This document shows, piece after piece, positions 18,138 to 27,100 of a stretch of 46,127 bases of DNA. Under the pieces are notes generated by a model. The model had not been told where the DNA came from. It worked only from the letters and a program-made list of their open reading frames with translations, and made no database searches. Both the position numbers and the translations under genes were made by a program. The stretch is from Akkermansiaceae bacterium (GTDB lineage Bacteria > Verrucomicrobiota > Verrucomicrobiia > Verrucomicrobiales > Akkermansiaceae): positions 1 through 46,127 of the forward strand of contig JALZWA010000305.1 in NCBI GenBank assembly GCA_023299815.1, read 5' to 3'. Every line of letters begins with the position of its first letter. The stretch's first letter is position 1.

Positions 18138-18728
18138 TTGTATCGTGAAATCCTGCCCGTGGAGAAAATTACCCCGCAAGTCTTACTCGGTGCTTACACC
18201 GAGGGAGTTTTTCCGATGGCGGAAAATGGGGAAATCTATTGGTTTTCGCCGACCGAAAGAGGGTTGATTCCTCTGGACGAGCGCTTTCATATTCCGAAAG
18301 GGCTGAAGCGGAGTTTGAAAAGGCGACCTTTTGAGGTCCGTTGGAACACCGCCTTTCGCGAGGTGATGGAGGGTTGTGCGAGCCGGGAGGAGACTTGGAT
18401 CGATGAAATCATCACCGAGAGTTACTGCGATCTCCACGATCTGGGTTTCGCGCACTCGGTGGAGTGCTGGGATGAGGAGGGCCTTCAGGGAGGCCTCTAC
18501 GGGATCAAGGTCGAGGGCGTCTTTTTCGGCGAGAGCATGTTCAGCCGGAAGACGGATGCCAGTAAGATTGCGCTCGTGAAGCTGGTGGAATGGCTTCGCG
18601 AGGAAGGGGTGATCCTTTTAGACACCCAGTGGATGACGGAGCACCTCCGGCAGTTCGGCGGCTATGAGGTGCCGCGTGAGGTTTATCAGCTGCTTTTAAA
18701 AGAAGCGCTGGGCTCGGCTGCTGACTAG
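18138..18728 (+). CDS. aat: Leucyl/phenylalanyl-tRNA--protein transferase
   Basis: AYTEGVFPMAENGEIYWFSPTERGLIPLD, GGLYGIKVEGVFFGESMFSRKTDASKIALVKLVEWL, LLDTQWMTEHLRQFGGYEVPREVY. Confidence 0.96.
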   Translation: MYREILPVEKITPQVLLGAYTEGVFPMAENGEIYWFSPTERGLIPLDERFHIPKGLKRSLKRRPFEVRWNTAFREVMEGCASREETWIDEIITESYCDLHDLGFAHSVECWDEEGLQGGLYGIKVEGVFFGESMFSRKTDASKIALVKLVEWLREEGVILLDTQWMTEHLRQFGGYEVPREVYQLLLKEALGSAAD

Positions 18729-18732
18729 GGAA

Positions 18733-18801
18733 GTGGCATGATCCGTCCCGGTCATGTTCTTGGTAGTGGGCGGGGAACATGACCGGGACGGATCATGCCA
18801 C
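18733..18801. repeat. REPIN-like perfect 27-bp inverted repeat (GTGG head)
   Basis: GTGGCATGATCCGTCCCGGTCATGTTC - 15 nt - GAACATGACCGGGACGGATCATGCCAC; arms 27/27 complementary. Confidence 0.93.
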
Positions 18802-18805
18802 GATT

Positions 18806-19198
18806 CTACTTCTCCGAGGGAGGATCGATGACAACCGGAAGCTTCGCTTTCTGCCAGCCGAGATAACCACTCTTTAAATGGTAAACTTCCGTGAAGCCAA
18901 GTGACTTCCATGTGGCGATCGTGGCGGTGCTGCGTCCTCCGCTTTTACAGTGAAAGATGTAGCGCTTGGAGGGATCGAGTTTTGCGAGATTGTCCTCGAA
19001 CTGGTCCCGGGAATTGATGTTCTTAGCTCCCTTGAGGTGACCTTTTTTGAATTCAGCGGGCGTGCGGACGTCGATGATCACGGGGGGCTTTTCCTCCTTC
19101 ATCAGGGTCTGCGCTTCGGCAGGCGTGATGTCTTTGATTCCCTCAGCAAAGGAAGGGGCGACGGCAAGAAGGGCGCAGGCAAAGAGGGATCTGATCAT
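18806..19198 (-). CDS. Secreted rhodanese-domain protein
   Basis: Signal peptide, then PPVIIDVRTPAEFKKGHLKGAKNI...YIFHCKSGGRSTATIATWKSLGFTEVYHLKSGYLGW. Confidence 0.93.
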   Translation of the reverse strand: MIRSLFACALLAVAPSFAEGIKDITPAEAQTLMKEEKPPVIIDVRTPAEFKKGHLKGAKNINSRDQFEDNLAKLDPSKRYIFHCKSGGRSTATIATWKSLGFTEVYHLKSGYLGWQKAKLPVVIDPPSEK

Positions 19199-19224
19199 GA
19201 GCCTAAAATGGCCCCTTTTGGGAA

Positions 19225-19713
19225 TTATTCCAGCCCTGTCACTAGAAGCGGGGGGCTTTCGGTTTCCTCGCCCAGTTTCTTCCCCACTAGCTCTTGATAA
19301 AGACGGGAGTCAGGGGTGATGACGGTGAGCTCACAGCCGAGGTAGTTCATGGTGAGTCCGCCTCCGGTAGGGGCTAGGAAGAAGAAGCGGATCTCGCCGT
19401 CTTCATCGACTTCTACGAGCGCGCCAATCGCGATCTCGTCATCGAGCTCGAAGTCCTCGGCCTCGAAGCGGGAGAAGGTGGAGGCAGCTTTCTCTGTGAG
19501 GTCAAGCTGCGCGTCTTGGGCTTGCGCGAGGTAGGAGGCTTCTACTGCGCGGGTGTCGTATTTCCCCTCGGATTTGGTTTCATCACCGGAGGCGCTCTCG
19601 GCGGAATCGGCGAGGGCAGATTTCATCACTGCGATCTGTTCGTCGAGCTTGAGCTTGAGCTGGGAAATGACTTCGCTTTTTGTCACGAGCGCAATTTTGC
19701 GAGACAAGGCCAA
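19225..19713 (-). CDS. GreA/GreB-like transcription elongation factor family protein
   Basis: GKYDTRAVEASYLAQAQ...IAIGALVEVDEDGEIRFFFLAPTGGGLTMNYLGCELTVITPDSRLYQELVGKKLGEE. Confidence 0.75.
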   Translation of the reverse strand: MALSRKIALVTKSEVISQLKLKLDEQIAVMKSALADSAESASGDETKSEGKYDTRAVEASYLAQAQDAQLDLTEKAASTFSRFEAEDFELDDEIAIGALVEVDEDGEIRFFFLAPTGGGLTMNYLGCELTVITPDSRLYQELVGKKLGEETESPPLLVTGLE

Positions 19714-19738
19714 GGACGCAAGACTAGTCTGCGCCGCG

Positions 19739-22672
19739 ATGAGCTATCTTGAACTGACACGCGACCTTCTCATGGATGCCGGAGGCTGGCAGGAGATGAA
19801 GAAAGCACGCGGAATTCACCGTGAGGGCGGGGTGAAATCGGCCGAATATAAAGACGGGGTTCTCTCGGGTGAGATTCGGATCGGCGGGAAGATGAAGCGA
19901 ATCTCGATGGAGATTATTTCGAAAACCAACATGGAGAACAAGTGCACCTGCCTCATGGTGCGCCGTGATGGTCGGGTCTGTGCGCATGTCATCGCGCTCG
20001 GTTTGGAGTTCATCGACCCACAAAAGAAGCCGGAGCCAGTGGTCTCTTCCGCACCGGTGGAAGACAAGTGGCCCACTCTTTCTGAAGAGGGAAGGGAGGC
20101 TATTCTTCAGGTGATGCTTCCTTTAAAAATCGAACCCGCTTGGGAGCGTGGCCAGCTCATGGTCGGTTTCGGCGCGGTCGTGAATAGTGAGGAAACCCTT
20201 CTCTCTGCGCTCTCCGGTTCCTATCGGCTTGATGCGCATGATGAAGAACTCTGGCGCGTGCTGCGTGAGATTTTTCCCGGTGAAGCGCCCGGCGTGGTGA
20301 ATTTTGATCGACTGCAATTCACCGAGCTTCTCGAAGGTCTTATTGGTCATCCCCGCGTGCAGTTTGGTAAAAAAAATGATGTCACCATTTTATCGAAGGG
20401 GCCTCGACTCCCTATCCGCATGGTGGGCGAGCGCGTGGCGGTTCGTTGGCCTGCTGATGTCAATCCGCTCGGTTCTTGGCTGCTCGAGAAAAATGAATTC
20501 TCGCCGATCGCGCTCGGCCTTCCTTCGAAGCACGCTGCGGTTTTAGAAAAAGGTCTCCGCCTCAGCGCGGGCGATGCGCAATTCACTCTCGGTCAACTCG
20601 AGCGCTTTTTTGAAATCCCCGAGCGGATTTGGGAAGCGCTTCCACAAGAAGGAGTGCCTGAGATTGTCATCCATCTTGAAGGGTCCCTGCGCCACCTCGA
20701 AGCGCGATTGGAGTTCCTCTATGACGGCGTCAAAGCTTCCTGCCAAGACGGCGAGCCGCAACTGGTCGGCGACACCGGGATTCTTACTTCACTCTCGAAA
20801 GAAAATGCCGTGATCGAGTTCTTCCGCGCGTGGGCTTTCGAGGGCCCCGCCACCGGGAATCGTATGGCCCTTCGCGAGCGTGAAGAGATTCTGAAGTTCC
20901 ACGCCTTTGCCGAACTGCCTGCCACTTGGCGGGTTGAAAAAGGCGAGCGCTTCCAGACGGCGGCGGCCCAGATCGTGCCGGTGCGCCCTGATTGGGAGAT
21001 GAAGCAGGGGAGTGGGCAAGATTGGTTCACGGTGGAAACTCGCTTCCAAGTGGGTGATGACGAACTCGGTCGCGACCAGATCCAGCGCATGCTCCGCATG
21101 GGCAGTGCCGAGCAGGCTTACGGGCGTGGAAAAATAGCAGTCATCGACTCCGGGTTTATCGATGAGGTGAGTGACACCTTGAGCGACTGCGACCCCACAC
21201 AAAATGCGGCGGGAGTTTTCGAAATCAGCACCCAGCAAGCGGCTTATCTTCGAAACAGCGCGCGTGACTTCGGCATGTCACTTGAGCCGGAACCTGAGGC
21301 TCCGATGCCATCGCTTCCCGATGTCCTGCGTCCTTATCAGGCCGAGGGTGTTCGCTGGATGTGGAAGCTCAGCGAGCTTGGAATGGGTGGTATCCTAGCC
21401 GATGATATGGGTCTCGGTAAGACAATCCAGACCCTCACTTTTATCCAAGCACGGGGCGGCAAAGCGCTCGTCGTTTGTCCTTCTTCGCTTGTCTTCAACT
21501 GGGCGGCGGAGTGTGAAAAATGGGTTCCTGATTTGAAGGTCGCGATTCATGTCGGCGCGAAGCGCGGCGCAATCCCTGACACTGATCTTGTCATCACGAG
21601 CTACGCCATTTTACGAATCGATGCCGAGAAATTCCACGCTACGGAGTTCGAGATCGCGGTGCTGGATGAAGCGCAGCAGATTAAGAACCCTGAGGCACAG
21701 GTCAGCAAGGCGGTTCACGCGCTCAAGGCGCGCCACCGCTTTGCGCTCTCTGGAACGCCGGTGGAGAACTCGCTGCTCGATCTCTGGTCCATCATGCACT
21801 TCGCCCTGCCGGGTTATCTTGGGCCGCGTAAGGCCTTCGTGGAGCGCTTTGAGAAACCACTGCGCAAAGGGGGGGGGCCAGCGCTCGGGCGTCGTCTTGC
21901 GCGCCGACTTAAGCCGGTGGTGCTGCGTCGTTTGAAAACGGAAGTCGCGAAAGATCTTCCCGCTCGCATCGAGCAGGTGCGCTACTGTGATCTCACCCCG
22001 AAGCAGTCGAGCATCTACCGTCAGCTCCTCGTCGAAAGCCGCAGCCAAGTGGACGCCGCGGATGATGGTAAGAAGCGCATGGTCGCGCTCACCGCGCTGC
22101 TGCGTCTCCGCCAAGCTTGCTGCGACCTCCGTCTTTTGCCCGGGATCAAGGTCGAAGATAAAGACGCGGGAATCAAACTCGATGAGCTTGAGGACCTCCT
22201 CGAAGAAGCCGTCGCCGGTGGGCATCGCGTTCTCGTCTTCAGTCAGTTCGTCCAGCTGCTCCAAGGCGTCGTGCCGATGCTACTCGGGCGCGGGTGGGAT
22301 TATTGCTATCTCGATGGCCAGACGAAGAAGCGCGGCGAAGTCGTCGACCGCTTCCAAGAGGGCAGTGCACCTGTCTTCCTCATCTCTCTTAAAGCAGGTG
22401 GTGTGGGTCTCAATCTCACCGCAGCCGATACCGTCATCCACCTCGACCCCTGGTGGAACCCGGCTGTCGAAGCGCAAGCGACGGACCGAGCCCACCGGAT
22501 CGGCCAGACGCGCGTGGTGAACAGCTACAAGTTTATTACGAAGGGAACCGTCGAAGAAAAAATCCTAGCCCTTCAGGAAGAGAAAAAGGCGATGATGGCA
22601 TCTGTCCTCGATGGCGGCAGTGCGCTTGTGCCGGGATTAGAGGAAGACGAACTCATGAGTCTTTTTTCTTAA
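19739..22672 (+). CDS. SNF2-family DEAD/DEAH helicase with N-terminal SWIM-type zinc-finger-like motif
   Basis: GGILADDMGLGKTIQTLTFIQ, VLDEAQQIKNP, ALSGTPVENSLLDLWS, ADTVIHLDPWWNPAVEAQATDRAHRIGQTRVVNSYKFI; CTCLMVRRDGRVCAHVIAL. Start moved to MSYLELTRD. Confidence 0.95.
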   Translation: MSYLELTRDLLMDAGGWQEMKKARGIHREGGVKSAEYKDGVLSGEIRIGGKMKRISMEIISKTNMENKCTCLMVRRDGRVCAHVIALGLEFIDPQKKPEPVVSSAPVEDKWPTLSEEGREAILQVMLPLKIEPAWERGQLMVGFGAVVNSEETLLSALSGSYRLDAHDEELWRVLREIFPGEAPGVVNFDRLQFTELLEGLIGHPRVQFGKKNDVTILSKGPRLPIRMVGERVAVRWPADVNPLGSWLLEKNEFSPIALGLPSKHAAVLEKGLRLSAGDAQFTLGQLERFFEIPERIWEALPQEGVPEIVIHLEGSLRHLEARLEFLYDGVKASCQDGEPQLVGDTGILTSLSKENAVIEFFRAWAFEGPATGNRMALREREEILKFHAFAELPATWRVEKGERFQTAAAQIVPVRPDWEMKQGSGQDWFTVETRFQVGDDELGRDQIQRMLRMGSAEQAYGRGKIAVIDSGFIDEVSDTLSDCDPTQNAAGVFEISTQQAAYLRNSARDFGMSLEPEPEAPMPSLPDVLRPYQAEGVRWMWKLSELGMGGILADDMGLGKTIQTLTFIQARGGKALVVCPSSLVFNWAAECEKWVPDLKVAIHVGAKRGAIPDTDLVITSYAILRIDAEKFHATEFEIAVLDEAQQIKNPEAQVSKAVHALKARHRFALSGTPVENSLLDLWSIMHFALPGYLGPRKAFVERFEKPLRKGGGPALGRRLARRLKPVVLRRLKTEVAKDLPARIEQVRYCDLTPKQSSIYRQLLVESRSQVDAADDGKKRMVALTALLRLRQACCDLRLLPGIKVEDKDAGIKLDELEDLLEEAVAGGHRVLVFSQFVQLLQGVVPMLLGRGWDYCYLDGQTKKRGEVVDRFQEGSAPVFLISLKAGGVGLNLTAADTVIHLDPWWNPAVEAQATDRAHRIGQTRVVNSYKFITKGTVEEKILALQEEKKAMMASVLDGGSALVPGLEEDELMSLFS

Positions 22673-22703
22673 TTGCGAAAGGTGAGTGGCTAAGAAATGG
22701 ATC

Positions 22704-22792
22704 AACCACGAAACTTACGAAATCGACGAAACCTTTCCTTCGCAGGTTTTCTCTTTCTCTTAATTTTCGTTCATTTTGTAAGTTTCGTGGTT
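22704..22792. repeat. Inverted repeat of CCACGAAAC type
   Basis: AACCACGAAACTTACGAAAT (22704-22723) versus ATTTTGTAAGTTTCGTGGTT (22773-22792): 19/20 complementary. Confidence 0.85.
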
Positions 22793-22862
22793 GGTTAAAT
22801 TCCCAGCATGTCGTCCGCAGCGGCGAGGGCGCCACGACTCCTTTGCGTGCTCCGCTGCGAGC

Positions 22863-22947
22863 GTAGGATCATCCGTCTCGGTTGTCCTCCCCGCCCGCAA
22901 GCGAGCCCATCATCCGCGGAGAGGACAACCGGGACGGATGATCCTAC
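22863..22947. repeat. REPIN-like element with 27-bp inverted arms
   Basis: GTAGGATCATCCGTCTCGGTTGTCCTC (22863-22889) versus GAGGACAACCGGGACGGATGATCCTAC (22921-22947): 26/27 complementary. Confidence 0.92.
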
Positions 22948-23008
22948 GTTCAGAAAAGTTGGCCTTACTTTTGAATAAATTTATGTGCTTCAGGGTCTCA
23001 TTGTTACC

Positions 23009-23278
23009 ATGAAGAACTCTTTATCCAAACTTGCCGCCGTCTCTCTCGCCGCAACCATGGGCGTGAGCTGCACCACTTCTTACGATCGTCAGGGACGCAC
23101 CGTGAAATCAGTTTCTCCTGAGGGCGCAATCATCGGCGCAGTTGCGGTAGGCCTGATTGGTTATAGCATCTCTAAAAATCGCCATAAGGATGATGACCGC
23201 CGTGTCTATTATCACGATCGTGGTCGTGGTTATGATGATGGTTATCGTGGCCGTAGAGATCAGCGCGGGCGCTACTAA
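23009..23278 (+). CDS. Small putative lipoprotein
   Basis: MKNSLSKLAAVSLAATMGVSC lipobox, glycine-rich hydrophobic stretch, then Arg/Tyr/Asp-rich tail. Confidence 0.75.
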   Translation: MKNSLSKLAAVSLAATMGVSCTTSYDRQGRTVKSVSPEGAIIGAVAVGLIGYSISKNRHKDDDRRVYYHDRGRGYDDGYRGRRDQRGRY

Positions 23279-24030
23279 TCCCAGCTCTCGTCTGATCTTC
23301 CCTCGATGAAGTTTTTCAGAAGAGGGTCGGATGATTTTTTTAACTCGGCCGCAGTCCCTTCCCAGTGGACGCGGCCTTCTTTCATGAAGACGATCCTGCT
23401 GGCGATGCGGAAGACGCTCCGCATCTCGTGGGTGACGACGATATTTGTGATGCCGTGATCGAGCTCGAGATCCTTGATGAGGTGGTCGATGGAGTCCGCG
23501 GTCACGGGATCGAGTCCGGCGTGCGGTTCATCATAAAGAACACAGCAGGGTTTCTCTACCACGGCGCGGGCAAGGGCGACGCGCTTGCGCATTCCTCCCG
23601 AGAGCTCGGAAGGCATCTTGTCCTCCTGTCCGGGGAGTTTGACGATGGTGAGCGCTTCGGCGACGCGCTCGCTGATCTCGGCCTTATCCTTGATTCCTGA
23701 TTCCCGGAGAGGGAAGGCGATATTTTCCTTCACGGTGAGGGAGTCAAAAAGTGCGCCGCTTTGAAACATCATGCTGATGCGGTGGCGCGCGAAGGTGAGT
23801 TCGCGTTCCTTCAGACCGGCGAGATCTTTTCCCTCGAAAATGACGGAGCCTGCGTCCGGTTTGAGCAGGCCGATCATGTGCTTCATAAGGACGGACTTAC
23901 CACCGCCGGAGCCACCGAGGAGGATGAGGGTTTCGCCTCGGTAGACATCGAGATCGACCCCCTTCAGCACGCGCTGCTCGCCGAAGCTTTTTTCAAGCCC
24001 GCGGATTTTCAGGAAGACCTCTTTTTTCAC
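23275..24030 (-). CDS. ABC transporter ATP-binding protein (MlaF/Ttg2A-like)
   Basis: LLGGSGGGKSVLMKHMIGLLKPDAGSVIFEGKDL, LSGGMRKRVALARAVVEKPCCVLYDEPHAGLDPVTADSIDHLI, NIVVTHEM. Start tentatively GTG at 24030 (VKKEVFLKIRGLEKSFG); the track ORF begins at 24105. Confidence 0.9.
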   Translation of the reverse strand: MKKEVFLKIRGLEKSFGEQRVLKGVDLDVYRGETLILLGGSGGGKSVLMKHMIGLLKPDAGSVIFEGKDLAGLKERELTFARHRISMMFQSGALFDSLTVKENIAFPLRESGIKDKAEISERVAEALTIVKLPGQEDKMPSELSGGMRKRVALARAVVEKPCCVLYDEPHAGLDPVTADSIDHLIKDLELDHGITNIVVTHEMRSVFRIASRIVFMKEGRVHWEGTAAELKKSSDPLLKNFIEGRSDESWD

Positions 24031-24116
24031 CACTTCACTGTAGTGCCGCTCTGTGAGCGTCGCAATTCTAAGTATTGGGAGACGGGATAATTGTGAAAAT
24101 TTCATTCACAAATCGG

Positions 24117-27100
24117 CTACTGCGGGTCTGTTGGGATCCAGTGAGTTTTGGGACTGGTGAATTGAAAAAATCCACCTGCAGCTTCTAGTTGCAGGGTGAT
24201 TTTACGAGTGCTTTCGGGAATCGCAGCGGCCGGAATTCGATAGGTCGCCTGCTGCCAAACTGGAGTGGATTGAGCCCAGCTGATGACGTTTTGGAGAGCG
24301 GTTTCTCCATTCTTGAGGGTCGTTTCTCCCAATTTTACGCCATCCTCATCGGTGAAGAGAAATTTCCAAATCGTTCTGGAGTTGCCTTGGTTGAGCCAGA
24401 ATGTGAATAAAAAATCGTGATCTGGACGGGTCGGCCATGCAAGGAGAGGCGCAGAGTATTCTATATTTGCGGCGCGCTGTGCGAGGTGAGAGGCATTCCA
24501 AGTTGATTGATGACGGAAGGGGCCTGATGTTGGGCTTTTCTTAAAACCGTATGTTTTAATTTCGTGGGTGTGGAGAAGGACAGGCTCAAAGATTTGAGTG
24601 TGACTCAGGAGTGTCTCCTTCTGTGATGCCTTATTGATCTTCAGTCTCACTTTCGAGCCGGCTGGGAGTTTTGCGGAGGGAATAGTGGTGTGACCTGGAA
24701 TCGTTACCTTTGGGAGGGTGAGGTTTGTGATGTTTCCTTGGGGAGTGATCGCTGAAATATGAAGATCGAAGAGCCCGTCGAAAGCTGAGGTCTTCACATC
24801 GAGGACTCCGTTGACCGGTTTTTCGTTGATCTCATCAATACCGAAGAGAGACCAGCAAAGGATGACTGATTCGTCTTTCTGGAGTGTAAGTGAAGCATTG
24901 AGCTTGAGGTGCTCAGGTTCCCCGCGACGCAGTGAGTTGGTGAGTTGATTGACGAGGGGATTTTTGTAGTGAAGTCCGTTCTCAGGTGTGCTGATTTTTT
25001 TGTAGTCTGAGAGGAGTTGTTTGGTGAGCAGCTCGTGCTGGGAATAAAAGGCAGAGGAAGTAATGAGAGAGAGGTTGTTCCACCAACTGTAACTGTTCTT
25101 ATCCATGGCCTTCATCCGAGGGATGCGATCATCGATAGGGAGAAGATTGAGGACTTCGCGGACGCGCTTGGGATCCGCATATCGGTAGTTTTGGAGGAGA
25201 TCTCCCCAGAAATGAGGGCTGTCGATCTGAATGGGGTTGTTTGCGAGCCGAGTCACAATTTCAGGAAAGATCTGATCTGAAGCTTCTGTGAGAGCGAGAG
25301 GGATGATCTCGTATTGGTGTCGGTAGAGCTTGTCCGCTTCGAGGGCAGAGGGGTCTCGCGAGTGCCAGAGTTGGTCGAATATTTCAGATCGAGACATCCC
25401 TTGTTCGGAGGAGAAGAGATAATGAATGTCTGCCAGGAAGCGGGTGCGCTTGTCATTGAAAATGAGACGGTGAATATGAGCAAGGCGCTTGGCTCCATCA
25501 GGGAGGTGTTGGAGGTTGGCGTTCAGAAATGAGAGCTGTCGGCTAGACTGCAGTTGTTGAGCTGTCGATACCAGATGGTTTGGGATTTCGCGGTGCTTGT
25601 TGGGGTCGGTGGAGGCGGCGAGGAGGAGGAGCTTGAGATGAGGGGGGGTATCAGCTCTGAGTTCTGGAAGAAGCGAATCGGCGAAGTAGGTGAGGTGGTT
25701 GAGTTTTGCGGGTTCGCTCCAGAGTTTTGTGCCGGAGCTAGACATACTCGAAGTGGAGGCAAAGCTCAGCGGGGAGAGGGGAAGACCACTGGTGTCTTTT
25801 GCGCAAAGAGCTTCGCGAATCCAGCGAAGGGAGATGTCAGGATCAGGGTTGTCAGCAAGAGACACGGGAAGAGATCCCCAGCGGCGAACGTAGGAGAGGC
25901 CTGCGCGGCGCGCCCATAGGAAGTAGCGTTCAGCAAAGTCTGGATCACCGGCAAGAATGCTGGAGAGAGGGAGAGATGAGCCGTTGGAGATCTCGGTGAG
26001 GAGGAGGGGGTCGAGAGATTCGAGATAGGTCATGGCTTCCTCTTTCCAATTTCGATCGGGATCTGACTTGGAAAGCTTGTGTCCGTAGTCGGAGATGAGT
26101 CGGCCAAGTTGCTCGAGGCCAAAGCCGTCTTTGTAGATGGCCAAAGCGTCGGAAAGTTCAAGGAAGGTGGTTCCATTCAAGATTGAGGAATCGAGAAATT
26201 CTGCGATATCTTCTCGCTCTATGGCTTCCTCAGCCGCTTCTCTTGCAAGGTCTTCTTTGAATGGTTGCTGTGGCGAAAATTTAAAGAGTTTTACCTTTTG
26301 ATCGAGTTGCTCATCGAAGGGAGCTCCCTCTCTTTTATTATAGCTGAAATAGTAGTTTTTAGCTTTGAGGCGGGACTTGAGGTAAGAGGGCGGGTAGGTC
26401 TCTAGGAGTTGATTGAGTTGGGCTAAATCACTGAGGTTCCAATTTTTTCGAGCTGCTTTTACAAAAGTGAACTCTGGTGTGTCGGGTCCTTTCCAAGATT
26501 GAAAAAAGAGACCGACTGGATTGTCTTTTGATTTGTAAATTGGGTGGTGGATGCAGAGGTGGTAGGCGAGGTTGCGAGGGCTGATTTGGATGTTTTCGCT
26601 GAGGTGGCGAGAGAGTTCTTTCAGTTGTTCCGAGTCCGTACAGAGGTCGAATCTAGAGTTGCGGTTGGTGGAGTATCCGTTCCGGTTAATGCTGTAGCTG
26701 TTGGCACTCAGGAAAAGGAACTGTGAAGGAAAGAGTTGGTTTAGAAATTTGTCTTTTTCAGCGGCGTTGCCCCATCGGCGATTACTTCGAGTTGGATTGG
26801 CTCGCAGTATATCGGGGGTCGAGGCTGCGGTGAAGAGAAGGCAGCCTAGAAGGCGGTCGTGGAAAAAGTCTTCAGCCTCCTCTTTTTCCGAGCGTGGATT
26901 TGGGAGTAGAGTCTCCCCGAGAAGTTGGAGCGCGGCTTGGCGAATGGGTTGGCAGCCTCGGATCGAGAGGAAGTATTTGCGGAGGATTTCCTCTTGAGTC
27001 AGAGAGGAGTCTTGTGCAAGCCGGACAGTCGCTCGCTGGAGAATTTCTCTGAGGTGTTCGTTCGTGAATTCGAGATCGGCGAGGGAGCGAGCCCAGTTCT

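Noticed and set aside
18733-18801. Calling this only a rho-independent terminator
   Set aside because: It lacks a U-tract on either side and shares the GTRG-head hairpin layout with other dispersed elements.
21611-22264. 217-aa minus-strand ORF
   Set aside because: Antisense to conserved helicase motifs of the SNF2 gene.
12708-22947. Possibility that the repeated palindromes form a CRISPR array
   Set aside because: Copies are kilobases apart in separate gene spacers, are inverted pairs, and have no regular spacers or cas genes.
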